A program made the translations under genes and the position numbers. The notes under the pieces were generated by a model. It was not told where the DNA came from, did not search any database, and saw only the letters and a list, made by a program, of their open reading frames with translations. 64,000 nucleotides of DNA. Origin: Bacteroidota bacterium. Lineage in GTDB: Bacteria; Bacteroidota; Bacteroidia; Sphingobacteriales; Sphingobacteriaceae. Numbering within the stretch: the stretch's first letter is position 1; each line of letters starts with the position of its first letter. Of the stretch, positions 34,768 through 45,061 are shown piece by piece. The stretch is from contig JAEXHI010000025.1 of the NCBI GenBank assembly GCA_023450085.1, forward strand, positions 186,001 through 250,000. Direction: 5' to 3'.

Positions 34768-36171
34768 ATGATTAGAAGAGATTTTCTCAAAACTGGCACG
34801 TTATCAGCCTTAGGCATATCCTTATTAAGTGCTACCGAAACATTTGGTCAATTATTCGCTCCAGATGAAAGAGTAGTTGGCACTGCTAAAAACATTATTT
34901 TCCTGGTAAGCGATGGGATGAGCAATGGTACTTTAACGATGGCCAACTTGTTGTCTCAACGCATGTATGGCCGTGAGAGCAAATGGATTTCCCTATATCG
35001 CGAAAACAAAGTAGTAAGAGCCTTTATGGATACTGCTTCTGCCGACTCTATGGTAACGGATTCTGCGGCATCTAGCTCTTCTTGGGGAGGTGGCGTAAGG
35101 GTTAATAATGGCAGTTTAAATGTGAACGCTAATGGTTCATGCAATACCCCGATATTACAAAAATTCAAAACAGCAGGGAAAAAAGTAGGTTGTGTAACCA
35201 CGGTTCCTATTACCCATGCTACACCGGCAGGATTTTGTATCTGCAATAAATCTAGAAGTAACCAAGGCGAAATAGCTTTGCAATACCTACCGCTTAAGTT
35301 TGATGTGATGATGGGTGGCGGAGATAGGTATTTCAATGCAAAGAAAAGAAGCGATAAGGTTGATGTGTATTCGCAATTTGAAAAAGCAGATTATCAAGTG
35401 GTGAAAACCAAACAGCAAATGTTAGCTCTGGATCATCAAAAGCCTATATTAGGCGTATTTGACCATGACGCTTTGCCTTATACGGTAGATTACGTTCATG
35501 ATAAAAATTACCAAAATACCATCCCTACTTTAGCAGAGATGACCGTAAAGGCTATTGACTTGATGAAAGATCACAATGAGGGTTTTGTACTACAAGTAGA
35601 AGGTGGAAAAGTAGATTGGGCTGCCCACTCGAACGATACGCCTGGTTTATTATTTGACCAACTAGCGTTTGATTTGGCCGTAGAAAAAGCCATTGAATTT
35701 GCAGAAAAAGATAGAAACACGCTAGTTATCATTACTACCGATCATGGAAACGGCAACCCTGGACTTTTTGGCGAGGAAAATGCCGATCAGAAATTCGACT
35801 TGTTCCAAAAGTTCAAACATAGCAATGACTGGGTGTTGAATAGCATTAAGCCAAACGATACCGCAGCTAACTTAATTGCGTTAATTCACGATGCACAGGG
35901 TTATACAATTTCTAACGAGCAGGCAAAAGACCTCTTAACTCATTACGAAAAATTAGATGGTGGAGGCTTGTACAATGCTCGTAAATTACCTTTTGAGCTT
36001 TTCGGAAAGATACAAAGCAACTATACATCTGTAAACTGGGGTTCCATGGAACACTCTGCAGACTATGTAGAATTGGCCGCCTTTGGGCCTGGAAGCACTT
36101 TAATGAGTCCTTTTGTACGCAATACCGAACTGCATAACATGATGCTCAATGCAACTGGGGTAAAGATTTAA
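34768..36171 (+). CDS. Alkaline phosphatase, Tat-exported
   Basis: This 467-residue PhoA-family enzyme starts with a Tat signal (MIRRDFLKTGTLSALGIS). Metal and active-site elements are visible: FLVSDGMSNG (Asp49), DTASADSMVTDSAASSSS (nucleophile Ser99), EGGKVDWAAHSND, and IITTDHGNGNPG near residue 330. It releases phosphate from monoesters in the periplasm. With PAP2 and the phospholipase C it forms a phospholipid-phosphate scavenging neighbourhood. Confidence 0.93.
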   Translation: MIRRDFLKTGTLSALGISLLSATETFGQLFAPDERVVGTAKNIIFLVSDGMSNGTLTMANLLSQRMYGRESKWISLYRENKVVRAFMDTASADSMVTDSAASSSSWGGGVRVNNGSLNVNANGSCNTPILQKFKTAGKKVGCVTTVPITHATPAGFCICNKSRSNQGEIALQYLPLKFDVMMGGGDRYFNAKKRSDKVDVYSQFEKADYQVVKTKQQMLALDHQKPILGVFDHDALPYTVDYVHDKNYQNTIPTLAEMTVKAIDLMKDHNEGFVLQVEGGKVDWAAHSNDTPGLLFDQLAFDLAVEKAIEFAEKDRNTLVIITTDHGNGNPGLFGEENADQKFDLFQKFKHSNDWVLNSIKPNDTAANLIALIHDAQGYTISNEQAKDLLTHYEKLDGGGLYNARKLPFELFGKIQSNYTSVNWGSMEHSADYVELAAFGPGSTLMSPFVRNTELHNMMLNATGVKI

Positions 36172-36200
36172 TTTTCTAAAAACTTACGAAATATAACTTT

Positions 36201-36338
36201 AGACTTACAAAATTTTGAAACGGCGAAGCCCTCAACTTTACCTTTAACTTTAGACTTACGAAGTTTTAAAAACTTCGTAAGTCTTCTTAAATAAAAGCAA
36301 AAAAACCCCCGTAGGTTTTAGAAACCTACGGGGGTTTT
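36201..36338. repeat. Intergenic palindromic repeat (copy 2) including a strong terminator
   Basis: This stretch of about 138 bases holds a 16-bp hairpin (AGACTTACGAAGTTTT, 36252-36267, with 36269-36284) and a 17-bp hairpin (AAAACCCCCGTAGGTTT, 36302-36318, with 36322-36338). The second is a bidirectional terminator between convergent phosphatase and phospholipase genes. About 90% of the stretch is repeated in the same orientation at 43822-43955. Confidence 0.85.
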
Positions 36339-36347
36339 AAATATCCA

Positions 36348-38852
36348 CTAAGCGTTTCCCATCAAAGGATCAGAAATACTGTGTTTTCCAGTTTCTACTC
36401 GGCCAGCATAACGCTGTGTAAATAAATTATCACCCTCAATGCTGATAGAGAAATCGTACCAATGACCATTTTTCTTTGTTTCAATCACGACTTGTTGATA
36501 CTCATCTTTTTTCAGCATAATGGTTTTTGCAGCTTGACCGTAGGAATGATCAGCGATGACCACCTTCATATTCTTGTTCGCTAATAGGTTAACCATCAAA
36601 TTACCAGTAGCTACTTTAGCACTTACTTCTGCAGCCACTTTTGCATTTAATCCCGAGAACTGCTTTGCACCTTTAAAAGATCTGAAGAAACCATTTGCAC
36701 CGTAGCATTCCAAAAGATACTGTTCATCTATAAACTTGGCTACCGGCCAGTGATACTTTATTTGATCGCCAGGCACTACACAAAAATTCCATTGGTTCAT
36801 TTGTACTTGTGCTTTACTTTCCGCTTTCTCTAATTCAAAAACTCCTGGAGCATACACCTGAAAAGCCCCTGCAGCACTCTTATTTCCAAATAAAGATTTA
36901 CCCGCGGAGAACTGCATTTCTAATATTCCGCTATCATTTTGAACCATGTTCACCTCGTGCTCATAAGGAAGTGCATTAGAAGGCTTCACACCTGGCTCTT
37001 GAGCTGGATGAAGGCTTGTCAGCTTCCCATCACGCTTTGCGTCTTCAATTTGTTGTTGAGTAAGTGCCGTAAAATTCCCTGGTAGTGGTTTAAAACGAGC
37101 AGCGTAAATACTTTCAATGAATTTATTACGAGCTAAGGGTTTTAAATGTACTTTTTTATCATTGGCAGGCCTAAATACCGAAGTAAGGTCACCACAAACA
37201 TGCCTGCGCCAATCGCTGATATTGGTTTCCTTTATCACTTTACCTGTTTTCTCGGCAATGAAATGTTCCAGAAATTGCAAGCAAGAAGTATGGTCGAAAA
37301 TTTGCGAATTCACATAACCTCCTTTTGTCCAAGGTGAGGCGACTACCATAGGCACTCTGAACCCTAAACCAATTGGGCTGTCACTTCCCTCCTTTTGAGG
37401 ATCTTTAGGGTTTAGTCCAGAAAATTCTGTTTGGGTTTGGATCCCTTCTGATACTTTGCCTGTATAAGGCCTTTGGGTATGTGGGGGTACAAAAGGCGAC
37501 TGGTGATCGAAATAACCATCACTTTCATCATAAGTAAGTACAAAAATGGTTTTCTTCCAAACCTCTTCATTTTTAGTCAAGATATCCAGTACCTCAGAAA
37601 TGTACCATGCCCCGTGCCAAGGAGAACCCGGATGATCTGAAAAACGACAAGGTGCTACCAACCACGACACTGTAGGCAATTGACCTGCGGCAACATCTTT
37701 TCTAAATTGATAGAGCACATCTCCTTTTGGAACAACCATCTCTCTTTTCACCCCTTCATCGTCGTAGGTCATTTTTTCTATCTGATGGTAGTCTGGGTCT
37801 CCTTGATTGGTTACAAATGCTTTTTGATGAATATTTTTTTCAAAATCGCTCAAAGCATCAAAGCCCTGTTTATTGTACGTTTTAATTGCTTCATTAGCCT
37901 TTTCCAACATTACCTTCTTCTCTCCCAGCTTCTTTTCGTCTTCTGGTGTCTTAGGCAGCTTAGCTTCCAAATGTTGTATTTCAGAAGGTAAATCGGCTAT
38001 TTGCTTTTGTACATAAGCCATGTGTGCTGGATGAAAACGAACATTGTACTGCTTGAAAAACTCTAAACTATTATCGGTAAAGTTAGCCAACCAATCATCT
38101 TCTTCGTCCTTAAAACCAACTGGTAAGCTCAGCTCATTTTGATAAACCTTCCATGAAACCTGTGCTTCTTCCAAACGTTCTGGATAAGTTTTCCAGCCTA
38201 CATTCTTATAATCAATTTGTCCATTAAAAACATGTGGGATAGATTTTTCATCGTGAGGATTTTCCCTAACTGCTCCCGACCAAAAAGAGGTCCTGTTAGA
38301 ACTAGTACCAGTTAAGGTAGAGCAGAAATGTTGATCACAAATGGTAAACGCATCCGCAAAAGCATAATAGAAAGGAATATCCTTACGATCGAAATAGCCC
38401 ATGGTTAAAGGCATTTTCTCGTAGCTCCTTCCTGCTTTTTTGGCTTCTAGCCAAGTATCCATTTTTCCGTTATTTCTAGCGGCAACCATATCCGTCCAAG
38501 AGTGCGGAAGTGAACCCATCCAAGTAATTTTGGAATTTTTAATATCCAGTCGGAAAGGCGCATAAGTTTCGCCCGCTTTATTGGTTTGAAACCATAACGG
38601 GTTTCCATTAGTTTGCTTAAGCACTCTAGGATCATTAAATCCCCTTACCCCTTTAAGGGTTCCATAGGCATGATCAAATGAACGATTTTCCTGCATCAAA
38701 AAAACAATATGCTCGGCATCTTTATAAGTACTACCAGGTATTGGCTCAATAGACATCGCCTTAAGCAAGGAAGGAGGAACAAGGTTTGCCATGGTAGTGA
38801 TACCGGCAAACAGACTTGTTTTCTTTAAAAAATCTCTTCTTGAATTCATCAT
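36348..38852 (-). CDS. Phosphocholine-specific phospholipase C, Tat-exported
   Basis: This 834-residue protein has a Tat signal (MNSRRDFLKKTSLFAG). The phosphoesterase domain carries FLMQENRSFDHAYGTLKG, GTSSNRTSFWSGA, TYDESDGYFDHQSPF and VASPWTKGGYVNS. Two C-terminal DUF756-type beta domains (about 640-830) follow, as in the Pseudomonas PlcN/PlcH family. It would cleave phosphatidylcholine-type lipids. SusD/SusC genes directly upstream on the same strand suggest import of a product. The start may be the second Met at 38849. Confidence 0.93.
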   Translation of the reverse strand: MMNSRRDFLKKTSLFAGITTMANLVPPSLLKAMSIEPIPGSTYKDAEHIVFLMQENRSFDHAYGTLKGVRGFNDPRVLKQTNGNPLWFQTNKAGETYAPFRLDIKNSKITWMGSLPHSWTDMVAARNNGKMDTWLEAKKAGRSYEKMPLTMGYFDRKDIPFYYAFADAFTICDQHFCSTLTGTSSNRTSFWSGAVRENPHDEKSIPHVFNGQIDYKNVGWKTYPERLEEAQVSWKVYQNELSLPVGFKDEEDDWLANFTDNSLEFFKQYNVRFHPAHMAYVQKQIADLPSEIQHLEAKLPKTPEDEKKLGEKKVMLEKANEAIKTYNKQGFDALSDFEKNIHQKAFVTNQGDPDYHQIEKMTYDDEGVKREMVVPKGDVLYQFRKDVAAGQLPTVSWLVAPCRFSDHPGSPWHGAWYISEVLDILTKNEEVWKKTIFVLTYDESDGYFDHQSPFVPPHTQRPYTGKVSEGIQTQTEFSGLNPKDPQKEGSDSPIGLGFRVPMVVASPWTKGGYVNSQIFDHTSCLQFLEHFIAEKTGKVIKETNISDWRRHVCGDLTSVFRPANDKKVHLKPLARNKFIESIYAARFKPLPGNFTALTQQQIEDAKRDGKLTSLHPAQEPGVKPSNALPYEHEVNMVQNDSGILEMQFSAGKSLFGNKSAAGAFQVYAPGVFELEKAESKAQVQMNQWNFCVVPGDQIKYHWPVAKFIDEQYLLECYGANGFFRSFKGAKQFSGLNAKVAAEVSAKVATGNLMVNLLANKNMKVVIADHSYGQAAKTIMLKKDEYQQVVIETKKNGHWYDFSISIEGDNLFTQRYAGRVETGKHSISDPLMGNA

Positions 38853-38908
38853 TTCTTTAACCTAAAAAAGGGGCCTACTGATTAAAGCGGCCCCGTGAAA
38901 TTAATTAT

Positions 38909-40393
38909 TTATTTGATCCACCAAGTAGCTTGGTTAATCAAATCGTTATTGGCACCAAACTGACTGGTAATGGCTTTATTTACATTTACAGTGTTATTTT
39001 GGTATTCAGCTTGCGGATAAATCCATCTGAACGGAACATTTACTCCTGTTTGTCTGCGATAAGCTGGGTAGCCTGTACGCAAATGTGTAAAGAAAGCTGT
39101 CCAACCGTTTTGGAAATAGGTTTGCAGATATTTCTGTGTGGTGATTAATTCAATCTTTTGATCGGTACTCACCGCATTATCAAAGTTGTTTAATGGCTTA
39201 GTTAGGTAATTAGTTGCTGCCGTTTCATTCACATAAGACGATAGGCTAGCCACATTACTTTCATAGAACTTAAAGTTTGCTTTCACACCGCTTTCATATA
39301 AGGATTTTGCATCAGCGGTAATCCATCCTCTCACTGCACCTTCCGCTAAAATTAACTGCTGCTCTGCATAACCAATTAATACTCTAGGCTCATTTACTGG
39401 ATCTGAGTAATAACGTTCATGCACTTTTGATACCCTACCAGCTACGGCTTTATCGTTAGTTTCGGCATAAGGAGCTGCTGGGTCACCACCTTCATAAGAA
39501 GTAAAATCAGAAATTGGCTTTCCTGCTTCCTTACCTAACCTTGTTTGGGTACAGAACAAGAAAAGACGTGGATCTTCTCTTTCTTTCAAACGCTCTACAA
39601 AGGTCATGTCCATATACATTCCCGAACCAAAGCTACTGGAGTTAAATTCTGGATATCTGTTGCCTTGTTGGTTTAAGAACACTAATCTGGCGTTTTCGTC
39701 TTTAGTAAAAAGCAATTCAGAAGCATAGATATTGGCAAATTGGCTAACTACAGCTAAATCTGCATCGCTAGTCCTTTTTGAAAGCGTAAGCAATACTTTT
39801 AAACGCAGTGCATTTACAGCTTTACGCCAGCTTTGTACGGAACCATTAAAAATAATATCTCCTTGGATAATGGTATTTTGGGCTTTCAAGATATCATTAG
39901 CGTCTTTCAATTCCGTTAAAATCCCTTTGAAAACGTCTTTTTGGGCATCATAAACTGGATTGTAAATTTGATCCGTTTCTCCTTTTAAAGCTTGGCTATA
40001 AGGAATATCACCAAAGGTTAACGTCATGTGATAAAAATAATAGGCCCTGAAGAATTTAGCCAAAGCACTATAAGCAGTCAAATTACGTTTTTTAGCTTCC
40101 TCGTCCATTTTGGTCACTACACGTAAATTATTGAAACCATCAAAATTAGAACGGTTCCATTTATAGTATTGCTCTAAATTCTCGCCATCACTTTGTACCA
40201 GCATTTTGTTGGCATATAATGGGCCTGTACCTCCAAATTCTTGGAATGCGGTCCATTCAACTTTGGTCAGCAACAATTGCGGGTGTGTTTCTTGAGGCCT
40301 ATTTGGATCGACATTTAATTCGGCCAAGTGTTTTTTGCACGAGAAGGCAAAAAGACAGCTCAGCATCAAACATATATTGAATAACTTTTTCAT
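38909..40393 (-). CDS. SusD/RagB-family outer-membrane lipoprotein
   Basis: This 494-residue protein has a lipobox (MLSCLFAFSCKKHLAEL, Cys19) and the SusD-like all-helical layout (NVDPNRPQETHPQLLLT, AKFFRAYYFYHMTLTFGDIPY, then RLKVLLTLSKRT). It binds substrate over the SusC pore. It lies 27 bases downstream of susC and 56 bases upstream of the phospholipase gene, so the three form one unit. Confidence 0.9.
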   Translation of the reverse strand: MKKLFNICLMLSCLFAFSCKKHLAELNVDPNRPQETHPQLLLTKVEWTAFQEFGGTGPLYANKMLVQSDGENLEQYYKWNRSNFDGFNNLRVVTKMDEEAKKRNLTAYSALAKFFRAYYFYHMTLTFGDIPYSQALKGETDQIYNPVYDAQKDVFKGILTELKDANDILKAQNTIIQGDIIFNGSVQSWRKAVNALRLKVLLTLSKRTSDADLAVVSQFANIYASELLFTKDENARLVFLNQQGNRYPEFNSSSFGSGMYMDMTFVERLKEREDPRLFLFCTQTRLGKEAGKPISDFTSYEGGDPAAPYAETNDKAVAGRVSKVHERYYSDPVNEPRVLIGYAEQQLILAEGAVRGWITADAKSLYESGVKANFKFYESNVASLSSYVNETAATNYLTKPLNNFDNAVSTDQKIELITTQKYLQTYFQNGWTAFFTHLRTGYPAYRRQTGVNVPFRWIYPQAEYQNNTVNVNKAITSQFGANNDLINQATWWIK

Positions 40394-40420
40394 CTCTTTA
40401 TTATTTTTTCAGTGATGTAA

Positions 40421-43400
40421 TTAAAACTTAAGATTGATAGAACAACCAATGTATCTGGCCGAAGGATCTTGCAGATCGCTATCAGTACCAAAATCTGGAT
40501 CTAGATAAGGCATCTTCTTCCACATAGCAAGGTTGTAACCGTAAACACTCACATCTAATGCTTTTACGCTTTTCATTTTCACTATTTTGGTAATGTCATA
40601 TCCAATAGATACCCTACGTAGTTTTACGAAAGAACGATCGTAAGTATTGGCAAATTTTTCACTTTCGGCCTCTGTTACCCTTGCTCTGTAAGGATATTGT
40701 TGGCTCCATGTTTGCCAGCTTACTGCTCTGGTATTTGCGGCATAAGTACGGGTATCAGAAACTACATTTCCATTAATGTCACGCACCAAAGTACCACCTG
40801 TAACTACAACCCCTGTTGGTACGTAAACAGGTTTTCCAGCAGCATATTCTGCATCACGAAACTCGGTAGAACGTGGATGTTTACCTCCCCACCACATTTT
40901 TTCGATGGTGTTAGAGTTCATGACCCCACCTACGGCACCATCAATATCAATGTTTACTACAAAATCTTTGATTTTAAATCTGTTTTGGAAACCAAATCTC
41001 CAAGTTGGTTCTAAATTCCCAACTTTTCTTTGGAAAGGATCTCTAATAGGCAATCCGCTGTTTGCATCCAAGATCAATTGACCATCAGCGCTTTTTTCCC
41101 ATACCGTACTATAATAACTATCAGCTCTATCACCTACAGAAAGGTTGCCAAATTTGCTATTGCCACCATATATTTCGGTTAACTTACGAATAGAAGAAGA
41201 CCAGTTTACGTTAAAATCCCAAGCAAAATTACGATTGGTAACAGGTTTCACTCCCAATACTACTTCGTAACCATTGGTTTCATATTTATTACCATTTACT
41301 TTACGAGTGGTGAAACCTGACGCTTGCGAAATAGGAAGGTCGATGATAAAATTCTCATCAATAATATTGTAATAAGTAAAGTCTAAGCTTAATTTGTTTT
41401 TAAAGAAACCCGAAGAAAGACCTAATTCATACGAGGTAGATTTATCAGGTTTGATCAAAGGATTTACCAAGTTACCGCTGTAACCTACCGATGGCGTAGC
41501 ACCATAAGTAACGTCTTTACTGTATACCGATTGGATACTATACGGAGCTAAGTCGGCCGAAACTTTTGCCCAAGAAGCATTCAACTTCACAAAATCGATA
41601 GCCTTTGGCATTTTAATGTACTGTGATAAGATGGTACTTACAGATGCCGATGGATAGAAATACGAACTGAATTGAGTTGGTAAAGCCGAAGACCAGTCAT
41701 TACGAGCAGTGAAATTAAGGTAAACTGCATTGTATAAATCTAAATTAGCAGAACCATAAATACTTTGGATTTCTCTTTGCTCCAAGTTATTGCTAGCCGC
41801 TACTGGACCTTGCGTGTTATTTAAACTGTAAACATAAGGAACAATTAAACCATCAGTACTTTGGTATTGCTGTCTGTAGCTTCTCGCAAACTGGGAAGCA
41901 CCACCGTTAATGGTAAGTGCAATTTTATTGGTCAACTCTTTAGTATAAGTAGCCAAGAAATCTGCATCAAAATTGGTTTGGCTAGAGTTCCAGTTCTTAT
42001 AATCTCCGTTTCTTGAATCTCCATAGTTCATGTATGATTTAGGACTTTGCATGTCTTCAAACAAACTCACATTTCTGAGGTTAGCCCTAGCTTGCAAGGT
42101 TAATCCCGGAGTTACTGTCCATGCTAAACGCATCAAACCATCAACGGTATTTTTGTTATGTACTTGATTAAGTTCATAGGCTGCAAAATAAGGGTTATTG
42201 TACCAAGCATAGTTGTAGTTGGCCTGTCTGTAGCCTTCTGCTCCTGGCACATACATATGTTCTTTTAAGTCTTTTCCATTCACGTCGTCACCCATCCAAA
42301 TCAAAATGGTGTACATGTGGTTTTTAGGTCCGTATCCATATCTTGGGAAGTTAGGCGAATAAACCTTGTTGTACGACAAGCTTGCCTCGGCAATTAAATT
42401 TTTGGTAAGGTTGTAAGTTCCACTAAAGTTTAAACCACCAGTGGTTAATGAAGTGTTTGGCACTTGTCCTTTTTGGTTGGCATATTTACCCGAGAAATAC
42501 AACTGGGCTTTTTCTCCTTTGTAGGCAAAAGATAAATGGTTATCAGTTACAATTCCTGTACCTAAAAAGTCGTTAAGATTATCATGGCGTACCCAATCGG
42601 TAGGTACTCTCTCATATCTTGATTTATCATTATAGATTGTTCCGCTCACATCTCCCCACCAAGGAATAACTGCTCCGGTTTGTTTATCTCTAATAGGGCT
42701 GTTCCACTGTTTTACTTGGATACCAGTACCAAACTTAGGGCCCCAAATCATATCACCGTCTGAGATACCGCCATCGGCACCGTCCCAAAACTCATATTTT
42801 CCTTGAGAACCATTTCCGTATTCTGTTTGTGTTTCTGGAAAAACCGTAAAACCCGCAGTTACCATATTGTTGGTACCTGCATTGATTTCTAGTCCATCTG
42901 CTTTAGCTCTTTTAGTAGTGATAATGATCGCACCATTTTTTCCTCTAGAACCGTAAAGCGCAGAAGCGGTTACCCCTTTTAACACGTTAATGTTTTCGAT
43001 ATCTGCTGAGGAAACATCATACAAGTTACTTTCTACAGGAATACCATCAATCACCAATAAAGGTGTTTTGCCCCTTAAGGTAATTTGCGGACTTTGAAAA
43101 ATACCGGTAGGGTTGTTTACGCTCAAACCTGCCACCTGCCCACTTAAGGCATTTCCAAGGTTCATTGTTTTTGCTTTGTCCAGCACCTCCGTATTCACCT
43201 CTTGGGTAGCATAACCCAACTTACGTTTCTGTTGTTTAATACCGATGGCAGTAACTACCACCTCATCCAAATTAGAAGTCTCCATTTGAAGTACTACTTC
43301 AAATATGGTTTTACTTCCAACGGTAATTTCTTGAGATTTAAAACCTACTAACGAAAACACCAGTACATCTGTGGTTTGTACCTTAAGGTTAAACTTTCCA

Positions 43401-43615
43401 TCCCCGTTAGAAGAAATTCCTCTTTTGCTACCTTTAACGGTAATGCTTACGCCGGGGAGTGGTTGTCCACCTGCATCTTTAATGGTACCTGAAATAGACA
43501 CCTCCTCTACCTTGGAAATGGAAAGGTGTCGCTTGCTAACTGCTGCCGCAGTTGCAGTTCCCATAAATGGGATAAACAGTAGCATTACGCCACTGAGTGC
43601 TTTTCTGAACATCAT
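40421..43615 (-). CDS. SusC/RagA-family TonB-linked outer-membrane transporter
   Basis: From the ATG at 43615 (MMFRKALSGVMLLFIPFMG signal) this is a protein of about 1064 residues. It has a carboxypeptidase-like domain (ISGTIKDAGGQPLPGVSITV), the plug (LDEVVVTAIGIKQQKRKLGY; GNALSGQVAGLSVNN) and a large barrel ending in DPSARYIGCSINLKF. It pairs with the SusD protein downstream. A linked phospholipase C suggests phospholipid products or phosphorylated compounds as cargo, not glycans. Confidence 0.92.
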   Translation of the reverse strand: MMFRKALSGVMLLFIPFMGTATAAAVSKRHLSISKVEEVSISGTIKDAGGQPLPGVSITVKGSKRGISSNGDGKFNLKVQTTDVLVFSLVGFKSQEITVGSKTIFEVVLQMETSNLDEVVVTAIGIKQQKRKLGYATQEVNTEVLDKAKTMNLGNALSGQVAGLSVNNPTGIFQSPQITLRGKTPLLVIDGIPVESNLYDVSSADIENINVLKGVTASALYGSRGKNGAIIITTKRAKADGLEINAGTNNMVTAGFTVFPETQTEYGNGSQGKYEFWDGADGGISDGDMIWGPKFGTGIQVKQWNSPIRDKQTGAVIPWWGDVSGTIYNDKSRYERVPTDWVRHDNLNDFLGTGIVTDNHLSFAYKGEKAQLYFSGKYANQKGQVPNTSLTTGGLNFSGTYNLTKNLIAEASLSYNKVYSPNFPRYGYGPKNHMYTILIWMGDDVNGKDLKEHMYVPGAEGYRQANYNYAWYNNPYFAAYELNQVHNKNTVDGLMRLAWTVTPGLTLQARANLRNVSLFEDMQSPKSYMNYGDSRNGDYKNWNSSQTNFDADFLATYTKELTNKIALTINGGASQFARSYRQQYQSTDGLIVPYVYSLNNTQGPVAASNNLEQREIQSIYGSANLDLYNAVYLNFTARNDWSSALPTQFSSYFYPSASVSTILSQYIKMPKAIDFVKLNASWAKVSADLAPYSIQSVYSKDVTYGATPSVGYSGNLVNPLIKPDKSTSYELGLSSGFFKNKLSLDFTYYNIIDENFIIDLPISQASGFTTRKVNGNKYETNGYEVVLGVKPVTNRNFAWDFNVNWSSSIRKLTEIYGGNSKFGNLSVGDRADSYYSTVWEKSADGQLILDANSGLPIRDPFQRKVGNLEPTWRFGFQNRFKIKDFVVNIDIDGAVGGVMNSNTIEKMWWGGKHPRSTEFRDAEYAAGKPVYVPTGVVVTGGTLVRDINGNVVSDTRTYAANTRAVSWQTWSQQYPYRARVTEAESEKFANTYDRSFVKLRRVSIGYDITKIVKMKSVKALDVSVYGYNLAMWKKMPYLDPDFGTDSDLQDPSARYIGCSINLKF

Positions 43616-43821
43616 GATGAATTTTGGTTTATACGGAGCGACTTTTTGCCGTTCCAATTTGGCAGCAATTTTAACCTACACAAATGAAGTTGAAACTAAG
43701 TTTAGGTTAATAAATACCAAAGGATAGTCATCACAGTATTATTAAATTGTTAAGCTGAAATCGACATTTTTGAACCAATACTCAAAATAGTTTTGAGACT
43801 AGAAAAGAAGCAAAACGATAT

Positions 43822-43955
43822 AGACTTACGAAGTTTTCAAACGGCGAAGCACTCAACTTTACCTTTAACTTTAGACTTACGCAGTTTTAAAAACTTCGTA
43901 AGTCTTCTTAAATAAATGCAAAAAAACCTCGTAGGTTTTGAAAACCTACGAGGTT
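43822..43955. repeat. Intergenic palindromic repeat (copy 3), direct copy of 36201-36338
   Basis: It shares with the copy at 36201 the segment AACGGCGAAGC...CTCAACTTTACC, the AGACTTACG...CGTAAGTCT hairpin (here with one changed base) and a final hairpin AACCTCGTAGGTTTT (43925-43939) with its complement at 43941-43955. The final hairpin lies 30 bases beyond the stop of the PepSY gene and probably terminates it. Confidence 0.85.
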
Positions 43956-43984
43956 GGAATCTCTTTTAGAATAGAAACTAACAG

Positions 43985-45061
43985 TTATGATTTCTTTTTA
44001 CCGCGCCAACGCCACATTAAAAAACCAGTAATGGGAAGTGATGCAGCTACCAGTCCTGCCAAAAACACCAATAACTTACCCCAAAAACCAGCAATACTGC
44101 CAGTATGAAGATCGTAATTGAGTGCGATAAGCTGATCTTTGATTGGCATTTTTTCAAATCTTTCAGATTGCCATAACAGCTTACCCGTAAACTGATCAAA
44201 CCTAAATTGCAAACGTTGATGTATCAAGTCAAGCGATAAATATGCTGAAACGTTTACGGTGGCCGACTTAGCCGAAGGAATATTGTAGAGGTAATAGGAA
44301 ACTTCCTTCTCCGGAACTTTTACTTGTGAAAGGATTTGCCCGTGAGTAGCAGAAATTTGTTGGGTAGTATCTGAAAGTACCTTGGCTTTTTTTTCGGTAG
44401 TAAGCTTAAACGACCACATTAAACCTGTTAATGCAATAATGAGCAAAATGATGAAAGCATAAAACCCTCCTACTTGATGAAGATCATAGTTGAGTCTTTT
44501 CTTTTTAGCCGACCATTTAACAGCTAGCTGCTTTTTAACAGTCTTCCATTTCCAATGACGAGGCCACCATAACACTATTCCAGAAAGCAACAAAATAACA
44601 AAGGCTATTACCGACCATTGGATGATAAAATGCCCCACCACATCACCAAGGAGTAACGTACGGTGGAGCGAGAGCACAATATTGAAAAATTCAAGTTCAG
44701 CATTTTCATGAAAAACAATCTTCCCTGAATAGGGATCCATGTATATTTTCTCAAAGTATTTACCACCTTTAAAAGCTCGAAACATGTAGGTTCTATCTGG
44801 ATCGGTATGAATTTCAACCCTAGAAATCTTTTTATCTCCCAAGCTCTGTTGTGCGGTTTCCAACAATTGATCAAAAGGGAGTACGGCTTTCCCTTGGTGA
44901 TTGCTTACGAACAAGCGATCACGATAGACCATTTCTTTGATCTCCGAAGAGAATGAATAAATGGAGCCACTAATTGCGACAATAAACACCACTAGCCCAG
45001 AAAATAGTCCGAGCCAGAGGTGCAAAAGGTAAATAGTGCGCTTAAAATCTGTACGAAACAT
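43985..45061 (-). CDS. PepSY-associated transmembrane protein
   Basis: This 358-residue inner-membrane protein has a first helix (LHLWLGLFSGLVVFIVAISG), a periplasmic PepSY-type part (DRTYMFRAFKGGKYFEKIYM, DPYSGKIVFHENAE), a His-containing helix pair (LHRTLLLGDVVGHFI) and a last helix ending WRWRGKKKS. The family is usually encoded with siderophore receptors and is thought to reduce or process iron complexes. Its start overlaps the receptor stop by 20 bases, showing translational coupling. Confidence 0.88.
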   Translation of the reverse strand: MFRTDFKRTIYLLHLWLGLFSGLVVFIVAISGSIYSFSSEIKEMVYRDRLFVSNHQGKAVLPFDQLLETAQQSLGDKKISRVEIHTDPDRTYMFRAFKGGKYFEKIYMDPYSGKIVFHENAELEFFNIVLSLHRTLLLGDVVGHFIIQWSVIAFVILLLSGIVLWWPRHWKWKTVKKQLAVKWSAKKKRLNYDLHQVGGFYAFIILLIIALTGLMWSFKLTTEKKAKVLSDTTQQISATHGQILSQVKVPEKEVSYYLYNIPSAKSATVNVSAYLSLDLIHQRLQFRFDQFTGKLLWQSERFEKMPIKDQLIALNYDLHTGSIAGFWGKLLVFLAGLVAASLPITGFLMWRWRGKKKS

